Below, piece after piece: positions 1 through 30,171 of a stretch of 30,171 nucleotides of DNA (within the stretch, counting starts at the first letter, position 1; every line of letters begins with the position of its first letter). The notes beneath the pieces are model-generated. The model ran no database searches. It saw only the letters and a list, made by a program, of their open reading frames with translations, and was not told where the DNA came from. The stretch is from Phoronis australis. Lineage: Eukaryota; Phoronida; Phoronidae. Location: the NCBI GenBank assembly GCA_002633005.1, contig NMRA01000992.1, positions 21,658 to 51,828 of the forward strand, written 5' to 3'. A program made the translations under genes and the position numbers.

Positions 1-2016
1 TCTAAATCAATTTTAATCGATTTAAAAATCGATATCATACCAGTAAAACAGTTTGTGGTTGAAGTAGAGTTGCTGTAAACCACTTTCCACTATTTTCTTG
101 GCCTTTTTCTGTGTGGTTTTCTGTCCTTTCAAAAGGCGGCAGCACATGACGACCATAGGTGTCATTATAAAATGGCTGCCGAAAACCAATGCACAGTTGA
201 ACAACTCGGCTTAAGTAAAAGAAAACGTTTGAATCAACGAATACTATATATTTGTGAGAGTTAAATCAAGTCCTATTCAGATCATAACTTTGAAGTGGAA
301 TAATTGGGTGAGTAAGACAACAAGCCGGTTTTATGCTTAGGCGGACGACTATAGGGTTTCGGAGTGTACTCAGGTCGTGCTCGTTGTTAACCCTTATTAC
401 ATGGTTAGACTAGAGGATGTTATAAGGATCCAAGAAGTACCTACCCCATAACTAATACACAATCCATAATTGATTCGCTCCCAAAGAACACACCGCCATT
501 TTGAACTTACCGCAAACCCGGAAGTACAATTCATTCAGGAACCCAGGGAGGCTAAGAAAACGCTGTCAGTGCTACTGGAGCAGTGCCTGTTACCAGCATG
601 CAAATGGGGATAAAATAATCGACAGCGCGCCTTCATTTTAATGAAATCAAAATACAGACAATATTATCGAATTTGCTGAAGAAATGTGGCGAATAAATTT
701 TTACAGAAATTATTTTGCTTCACCCGGGACCGCAGCCTATTGGACCCGGTGCGGATCAAGACACTGGCGAATGGTAAAAGCATTTTGCAAGCTGTTTTGT
801 GCAAGTAAATTGTTCAAATCTGTATATATTCAAAGGTAGTTTCAGACACTTGCATAAAATTATTGGCTGGTTAGACCTGTGTCACAGTGCCGTGGCAGCC
901 CTTGGCTTAGCTAGCCTCAGTGCCAGCTACCAGTATAAAGACTATCTTCAAAGTACAGCTTGTTAGTAGGCCTATACAACTACCCTTAGTTACCCTTAGG
1001 CCTACCTGGTCCATGGTCACAGCGCTCGCTCAAATGAGGTTTATTTAGAACTTGGGGTCTTCTGGCGAACTTTGCAAAGTTCAACAGAGATTTTCCCAGA
1101 CTTTGTATGAGCGCACCAAGCCTAAAAAAGGGGGGCTGGAATTTTTGGGAATGTCTACCTTTTACTATAAGACTCGCTGGGTATGTTCAGAGCAATGAAT
1201 TGCAGACGCAAAATTTTGGTACTTCCTGTCTTATAGTGGAATCTTGTCTTGTTTTCTACTTTTTTCGGAGTTCATGCTCTTCTGACTGAGGCAGACCTTT
1301 TCCATTTTTCCAAATAGAGGGCTCGTTCGAGCACATAAGTATGACAAGTCCAATACAAAATGTTATCATTTTGTATTCATTAAGCCAAAATGATTCAACC
1401 TTTTAACATAATAAGTAACTTAAAATGCACAATACTTAACAACATTTAGCATTACAACCAGCTATTCAACAGCACAAGCTTCTATGATATGCAAGTGGAC
1501 ATACCGGTACATGTAACTGTAACCATGGTGACTGAATAGTGCTTCCTTACACCAGAATTTGACAAGCATGATTTAAAAAATATGAAGTTACAAGAAACAA
1601 GAATTGGAGGCTTGAAGCTTCAAAACCTAATATAGCTTATTTCTCAAATTAAGATTCTTCATATTGTTGACTTGATAACCTGAATTAAGAAGCAATAAGT
1701 TACAAAACATGACTTGAAAGCAATTTAGACTTAAAATTTAGAAAAAGTATGAATCATTTTGTGACACCTAATCAAGCCTTGAACAGCAGTTGACAGTCAA
1801 ACAAAAAACATTTCAAAATTATTTCAACAGTATTTTTTTAGCTTAGTGTAAGATCACCTGAATGGGAAATTCACAGTAAAATAATTTGATTATATCTTAT
1901 ATTTTTGCACCAAAAAAACCCGAAAATTGAACAAATTTCCTTTTTGTAGCAACGTTTGTCATAATGTATCAGTGTAAATCTTCACAAATTACAACTATGA
2001 AAGAAACAGGTTGAAC
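1..2016. other. Upstream DNA with no recognised gene
   Basis: No conserved protein is recognised. A short ORF on + starts at 172 in a good context (AAAATGGCTGCC), runs 30 codons to 264 and has a possible donor (TTT|GTGAGA at 253). It could be a first exon of an unknown transcript, but nothing downstream supports it. The rest is AT-rich with no clear repeat. Confidence 0.3.
494..525. promoter_or_regulatory. Possible promoter: YY1-like and ETS-like sites with a minus-strand donor
   Basis: Within about 30 bp lie CGCCATTTT (494-502, YY1-like), ACTTAC (505-510, a GTAAGT donor on the minus strand) and CCGGAAGT (518-525, an ETS-family core). This grouping is common at TATA-less animal promoters and could start transcription on either strand. 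It is 1.5 kb from ANKRD42 exon 1, and no transcript evidence is available. Confidence 0.25.
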
Positions 2017-14707
<12,691 letters not shown>

Positions 14708-16820
14708 TCATTTGTTAGAACAGTCTGTCTTCAATACAGATGCCATTTTACAGAAATAACATCTGAATTATAGAGTGAGGAAACTGGTCAATTTGATTGA
14801 TGGTGACCTTTGCAAGATGTCTGCTTTTGATGTAACCGAAACTAGCTGCGTGTTCCGTAGAGGCGAGAATCACCCGACAACGCAAGAACTTGCAAGACTT
14901 GGCAAGTTATTGTATTACAAGCAAAGTAGTCCTGATCACAGCTCCTTAGCAAGATTCTTGCATCTACTGAACTCTATGCAGATATATGTTCTGACTAATT
15001 ACTGCTTGTGCCTAGCGCTATAAGTGATGGAAACATCTGCCTGTTTATAATATTGCAGAAAATCTCAGCTGCTTATTTCACAGGCTTTTTTCCACGAATA
15101 TGTTTCTTTGTTTACATTGGTCAGGAGTAAATGCATTGTTTTTTGACATTCCTTGAAGCATCTATAAACCCGCCTGCTATTAACGTTCTAAACAGGGCAC
15201 AATACAGTACATAACAAAAAGAAAGTATGGTTTTCCTTGCGTAGTGACAGGTGATGACTAGCCATGGTGGGTCATTCAAACTCCTGATTGTGTATTCAGC
15301 TTGTACTCAACTGTTATGACCGGGAATTTTGCTTACACCCAGCTGTTGTTAGAGGAAATTGCAGGTCATTTTGATTGTTTTTGGTGTGCAGTGTACATTG
15401 TAACGAGATTCGACTCGTGTTTTACCGGTAGTGAAAAAGTTTACCATTTGTAACCTTTTGGGGAAATTATTTACTAAATGGTGACAGATTTTGTATTTGC
15501 ACCTTAATTTATATATGTGAATTCTTTACTTTTAATTAAAATTTGGATGTTGTTTTTTATTTAATCTCTGTCTGGCTTATCTTAAACTATCGTGTGCTCA
15601 TTAGTTTATGGCTAATGAATTATGGAGTTTAAGTGTTTATGATTATGAATGTTGACATTCCAATAACTGTTATAATTTTACTTTTGATGTTTTTATTACA
15701 ACTTTTTCCAACATGATATATTACAATAACTGTGCAGATTGCTTTTTATTACGGCATTGTCAGTTGTCTGCCACTCTGGGCTTACACATTGTCTTTTATG
15801 TCAATCAGAGGCTTAAACTTATTAAAAAGTATTCAATAAATAAACATGATTTATTTAACGAGAAGTTCTTGAGAATAGGACACAGTTATTTGCTTCACAC
15901 AGTTCTATAGACCCAACCCAAAATATCACATGTCACAGTTTGAAGGTTATAAGTTCCCCAGGTGTACCCTATCAACCAATCACAATTTTCCAGAACTATT
16001 TTGACTTGTGTTGTTCTAATGCTGGTTAACTTTTACTGTTTGACAATCGATTACAACACTGACATCAAAAAAATGATAAGCCTACTGTGTAAATACTGTT
16101 CTCAGCTTTGTCCACCTCACCTACCTCCGTCAAAAGAAAAATATTAAAGGCATTGCGATGCCTAAATTGCTTCATAAATCTGCAGGCCACAGAGGTCAAG
16201 CCCATTGCACAAAACTAATTAATAGGCTTTTCCTGAGAGGGACTGGAGAAGTCTGTAGGCTACATCCATCTGTTATTGGTGCTTGATGTTTGTCACTGCC
16301 CACAGATGGCGTCCACAACCACTGCTTCCACTTGTCTTCATTTCACTGAACCTTCTATCCAGAAGGATCAGACTACAGCAAGATTTATCATGTGACTGGT
16401 GCATTAACATTCCTATAGGTACATTGTGATCATTGATCACTGCATAGTTTAACCAAAACTGTTTTTACACACTCACATTCAACCAGAGCCCATAAAAACC
16501 TACGTAAATAATAAGCTAAGAGAGGCGCATATTTCATTGAACAAATGATGTTTAACCCAAATTTATTAAGTTACTACATAGCGCTGGCCCTCGTGAACTG
16601 TTAAATTACTGTAACTATTCAGAAGAGCACCAGCGCCTTCTGTCTGTGGCAGATGTTCACAAGATTTATTTGACCGTCTCAGTGATCCTCATTCATGATG
16701 ACAGAAACAATTACAGTGTTATTCATCGCCTATTTAGCTCACAATATGGCAGACGTAAAAAAAATCTATTTAGATTTTATATGAATATATATTTTGAACC
16801 TGCATGGAAATATACATCGC
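14708..16820. other. Intergenic DNA, ANKRD42 3' UTR and flank
   Basis: This stretch between the convergent genes should hold the ANKRD42 3' UTR. No other gene is recognised; the short ORFs lack similarity. Confidence 0.6.
15835..15844 (+). terminator. Overlapping poly(A) signals, candidate ANKRD42 3' end
   Basis: AATAAATAAA contains two overlapping AATAAA hexamers about 1.13 kb after the ANKRD42 stop. This would give a long but normal 3' UTR. Cleavage here is inferred, not shown. Confidence 0.4.
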
Positions 16821-16831
16821 AAACATCTGAA

Positions 16832-16980
16832 GTCTGGTCCGCATGCCACCTGTTGGCCACATCACGTGACTTAATGAGCACAAGTCTGAAAATATTTCTG
16901 CCACAATCCGGACTTGAACCCAGGACCTTCTGCTAACTGTGCAGACGCTCTAGTCCACTGAGCCATCAGGACCACTGGTC
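16832..16980 (-). repeat. tRNA-derived SINE copy (left member of an inverted pair)
   Basis: On the minus strand, box A (TGGCTCAGTGG, complement of 16955-16965) and box B (GGTTCAAGTCC, complement of 16910-16920) stand 34 bp apart, as in a Pol III tRNA-type promoter. A non-tRNA body follows (GTCACGTGATGTGGCCAACAG). The same body recurs inverted at 17087-17194. The predicted cloverleaf is not sound enough for a working tRNA. Confidence 0.7.
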
Positions 16981-17086
16981 GAGCACAGAAATCCAACCAG
17001 ATTTAGTAGAGGGCATCCTGCCCGTAAACTCCAGAGTGTACAGATGTGTAAATATAGATCGCAAACCTGCATACCATCTGTTGGCC

Positions 17087-17194
17087 ACAGTTAGCAGAAG
17101 GCCCCGGGTTCCAGTCCCAGTTGGGGCAGAAATTTTCAGACTTATCTTCATTAGGTCACGTGATGTGGCCAACAGGTGGCCTGTGGACCAGTCT
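17087..17194 (+). repeat. tRNA-derived SINE copy (right member of an inverted pair)
   Basis: Starts at ACAGTTAGCAGAAGG, has box B GGTTCCAGTCC (17107-17117) and the body GTCACGTGATGTGGCCAACAG, and ends at GGACCAG. It is the inverted partner of 16832-16940. Box A is missing, so this copy is 5' truncated. Confidence 0.7.
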
Positions 17195-17715
17195 TAAAAT
17201 GTGATAAAATTATTTAGAGATTTTAGTCTATTTTTAGGTTTGTTTGTGCTGCAGGAATAAAATAGTGAGGAATTAATTAGGGCGCAAACATCACTTCCAG
17301 AGTGATGCATGCATAAATAATTAATTAGAAAGAAACATTTGAATCCTCAAATTGCAATGTTATGAGCGAGCACTCAAAAAGAGGCGCGGTTTATAATATG
17401 AGACACTCTGTTGAGAAATCTTGGTATTTGGAATGGAAATAAAGTGTTTGGTACACACATTTTTTCCATAATTCAAAATTCCAGACCTGACTCCAATCCA
17501 AACTGACTCGTGAAACAATAACCTTTCATTTATGTAGTGCATGCTAGTAAGACTGTAAGCTGACTCATCAAACAATAACTTTTCATTTGCATGCTCTTGC
17601 AACACTTGCAAGAAATTATCCTAGTGGACTGCACTTGTGTGCACCACTAGCTCCCCCTCAGTACCAATAAACACATCACACAATCTGGCGCCACGTCCTA
17701 ACGGTCAGGCTTTCA

Positions 17716-27584
<9,869 letters not shown>

Positions 27585-27672
27585 CTAAAAAAAATTGTTT
27601 TTCAGTTAAACCGCATCACATTGATACATTGCAAGCTCCGCACCCTTGCGAAATGTCAACAAAAACAATGAG

Positions 27673-27706
27673 TTTTACCCGCCAACATGTTGTTTGTTGG
27701 GTAAAA
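27673..27706. repeat. Short hairpin
   Basis: TTTTACCC-GCC-AACA pairs with TGTTGGGTAAAA across a 7-nt loop with a 3-nt bulge. It lies in a MARS2 intron; no function is evident. Confidence 0.5.
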
Positions 27707-27870
27707 TGGCAGCTCTGACATGAAAGTGTGTCAAGAACGCTGCATTCTCATTGGTCAGTTAAGCCGTCACTCAAAATTCTGGCGATAGGTCAGTTACTGC
27801 AAGCCAAGGTTGCTGTTATCAAATCAATGTGTATATAGTCCAGATGACTTGGGAATTGTGGAATGAAACA

Positions 27871-27970
27871 TGTCAGCTGCCACTATAAACTATCAGCTGC
27901 CACTATAAACCATCAGCTGCCACTATAAACCATCAGCTGCCACTATAAACCATCAGCTGCCACTATAAAC
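27871..27970 (+). repeat. 20-bp tandem repeat, 5 copies
   Basis: The unit CATCAGCTGCCACTATAAAC is repeated exactly with period 20; the first two copies begin TGTC and TATC. Confidence 0.97.
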
Positions 27971-28517
27971 CATCGTCTGGTGACAAAAACAAATGTTATC
28001 ACAGGTTAAGTTACAGTTTCAAAGCAGCATTCTTATCTTTTGTTGGAATTGAAAGGTTTACAATGTTTGGATTTCCCAAAAGGCAAATTTATTCAACTGC
28101 TGAAACCCGTGACAAGTGACTTACATGTAACATTAAGTAAGACCCCAGAAAAATGTCCAAATTTGGCCAATTTTGGAACACCATATTTTAGAAATGAGTG
28201 ATCATATTCATATGAAACTTTCAGACACTATGCTCTATACACTGTTCTTTAATACGCTGTTAGAAATGGTTTTGAAAATGTTCTACTTTTGATAGAGGGA
28301 CTATCCAAATTAGAACTTTTATCAATTTCATGAAAAAAGATCGGAAGTTGAAAAAAAATTAAAACAAAATGATAGAACCTAGAAAACCGTAACGTTGTTT
28401 TTGAGATTACACCTTGAATTTTTATATCAAATGAAATTTTATCACATTAGTGATACTGTTGCTTTGCTCTCGATGTACTTTTAAATTCAATCAGTGATTG
28501 CCTAAATACACACTCAA

Positions 28518-28590
28518 GAGACATAATAATAATAATAATGTGATACATAAATGTGATACATAATGTGATATATATATTGTGATACATAAT
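28518..28590 (+). repeat. AT-rich simple repeats
   Basis: (AAT)n at about 28525, followed by GTGATACATAA-type units and a TATATA run, directly before the 37-bp minisatellite. Confidence 0.8.
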
Positions 28591-28926
28591 GTTATTGAGC
28601 ATGGTTTGAGGCAGTGATGACCTGCCAGTTATTGAGCACGGTTTGAGGCAGTAATGACCTGCCAGTTATTGAACATGGTTTGAGGCAATAATGACCTGTC
28701 AGTTATTGAGCATGGTTTGAAGCAGTGATAACCTGCCAGTTATTGAGCATGGTTTGAAGCAGTGATGACCTGCCAGTTATTGAGCATGGTTTGAGGCAAT
28801 AATGACAGGTCAGTTATTGAGCATGGTTTGAGGCAATAATGACCTGTCAGTTATTGAGCATGGCTTGAAGCAATAATGACCTGTCAGTTATTGCGCATGG
28901 TTTGAAGCAGTAATGACCTGTCAGTT
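28591..28926 (+). repeat. 37-bp minisatellite, 9 copies
   Basis: The unit begins GTTATTGAGCATGGTTTGAG and ends ATGACCTGCCA, with copies starting every 37 bp from 28591 to 28887. Two subtypes alternate (GGCAGTGATGACCTGCC and GGCAATAATGACCTGTC), and one copy has ACAGGTC in place of ACCTGTC. Direct repeats without spacers, so not a CRISPR array. Confidence 0.97.
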
Positions 28927-29080
28927 CTTCTCACGTCTAATCTGAATAAGTATTTTTGTCCAATTACAAAGCAAGGGTATATAAAATTAACATTTTTTAG
29001 TTTCAGAAGTTAAATGTTTCTTTTGCAAGACTTGGGTCTTTGAGACCTGTTTAATAATCATTACGTAACAGTAACTATGA

Positions 29081-29803
29081 CCTGAATCCAAAGTTGTTTT
29101 CTCACAGAAGAGGCGATGTACGAGTATTGCCTCAGAGCAATGGCATAGTAGAAGTAATCTTGAGCTTAACCTTGCTATTTCCAATGTACGCCTCAAATAT
29201 GTTGACAGTGAAAAGTCATTAGGTGTTACTGTATACAAGACCCTCAGCTGGTCTAGCCATATTAATGGGACTGTGTCCAAAATTAGGCAGCGACTTGGTC
29301 TTCTCCGGCGTTTATCACCATTTCTTCCCACAGAAGGGCGTGTGCAATATTTCCCTCTGTTCGTTTATTGTAGTACAGTGTGGTCAGGATGCAATGCAAA
29401 ATTAGTTTTCTCGTTATTGAAAGCTCAGAAGCAGGCAGCCAGACTTGTTCTAGGTGTACCTTTTGACACTCCGTCAACTCATATGTTTAATAGACTGGGG
29501 TGGCTCCCTATTGACAAATATTTTATATATAGGCGTTTGTGTATGATGCATAGGGGCTTTCACGGTAATGTACTGACTTATTTATCTCGTAACCTTGTAC
29601 TTGTTCGAAATAGCCACCAAATTAGGACAAGATTTTCTGCCTCAAACAATTTGGTTTTGCCCAGACACAGAACATCATTTCATTCAAAGTCCTTCTTTAT
29701 TCAGACCATCCAACAGAGGAACAATTTGCCTAATAGTCTTAAGGACGCTGACTGTTATGATAATTTCAGACACCACCTCATCAGTTACCTGTGGTCGTCA
29801 TAG
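29081..29803 (+). mobile_element. LINE (non-LTR retrotransposon) fragment, C-terminal part of the reverse transcriptase ORF
   Basis: An open frame from about 29081 to a stop at 29801-29803 reads KSLGVTVYKTLSWSSHI, SKIRQRLGLLRRLSPFLP, YCSTVWSGC, LLKAQKQAARLVLGV and RNNLPNSLKDA. This order is typical of the region after the RT palm in Jockey/CR1-type elements. The catalytic FADD box and endonuclease are absent, so this is a 5'-truncated dead copy. It is antisense to MARS2 and lies downstream of its first visible exon, probably in an intron. The T-rich sequence after the stop, with a repeated CAATTTGTAAAT, fits a LINE 3' end. Confidence 0.85.
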
Positions 29804-30171
29804 ATGTCCCTCCTTTTTGTCTTTCCAATATATTTACCATAAATTTTTTTATTTATCTTTATCTTTAATTCAATTTGTAAATGCAATTTGTAAATACTAT
29901 TTTATTTAATGTATCTCATTGTATCTTAATTTAGTCTGTTTATCTAACGTAATTTAATCATGCTATGAACTTTCCCACTAAATAAGATTGGTTCTAACCC
30001 CAGTGGTTAAGGTAAACGGCGGGGTATGGAAAATTGAACTAGACCGTATTTATCCACCTTGGCTGAGTCGCGCTCGGCTCACGATCAAAGGGATGCCGCC
30101 AAGCTGCTCTAGTCATCGAGTCACGAGCGAGGATAATTGGCTTCGCTCATGCGGATATGATCAGCTGATTA
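29804..30171. other. Window end: LINE 3' flank, no gene recognised
   Basis: A T-rich tail to about 29950, then unique sequence of higher GC. No MetRS HIGH motif is found on the minus strand here, so the MARS2 5' exons must lie further on. Confidence 0.5.

Noticed and set aside
22-204. 60-codon open frame on the minus strand
   Set aside because: It begins at TTG, has no recognisable homologue, and the opposite strand has a better-placed ATG. Probably chance.
28591-28926. CRISPR-like array of 37-bp repeats
   Set aside because: The repeats are directly adjacent without spacers, in an animal intron; this is a minisatellite.
28987-29331. 114-codon minus-strand ORF
   Set aside because: It is the antisense of the LINE reverse transcriptase fragment.
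27585-30171. MARS2 first exon with the HIGH motif inside the window
   Set aside because: No minus-strand His-Ile-Gly-His coding segment with splice sites was found by eye; it should lie beyond the window.

Overview
The window is animal nuclear DNA: AT-rich, with long introns that follow the GT-AG rule, minisatellites and several transposon families. It holds two conserved metazoan genes arranged tail to tail. Protein similarity and the short GTCC-rich repeat suggest a marine invertebrate, perhaps a lophotrochozoan, but I cannot name the species. All family assignments rest on recognising translated sequence; no search was run.

Layout. 1-2016 is upstream DNA with a possible promoter near 490-530. 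2017-14707 (+) is an orthologue of ANKRD42: 12 exons that join without a frame break into a 541-residue protein with about ten ankyrin-type repeats, an acidic linker, a coiled coil and a lysine-rich C-terminal tail. Its introns carry a 909-bp Kolobok-like foldback DNA transposon (9308-10216) and a GTCC-rich element with 11-bp inverted ends, interrupted by an assembly gap (11349-12059). 14708-17715 is the shared 3' flank, with overlapping AATAAA signals and an inverted pair of tRNA-derived SINE copies.

17716-27584 (-) is the mitochondrial methionyl-tRNA synthetase gene MARS2. Ten exons encode the last 477 residues, including the KMSKS loop and the anticodon-binding domain. The exon or exons with the N-terminus and HIGH motif are not in the window and should lie beyond 30171. 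Its introns hold a hAT-like insertion, two tRNA-like SINE heads, a palindromic MITE-like element, many minisatellites and a LINE fragment (29081-29803).

The most unusual feature is MARS2 intron 18847-19801. The exon end with its 5' splice site is repeated five times at one edge (59-bp unit), and the 3' splice site with the exon start is repeated three times at the other edge (43-48-bp unit). The two genes have no evident shared pathway. I see no prokaryotic-type system, CRISPR array or operon.
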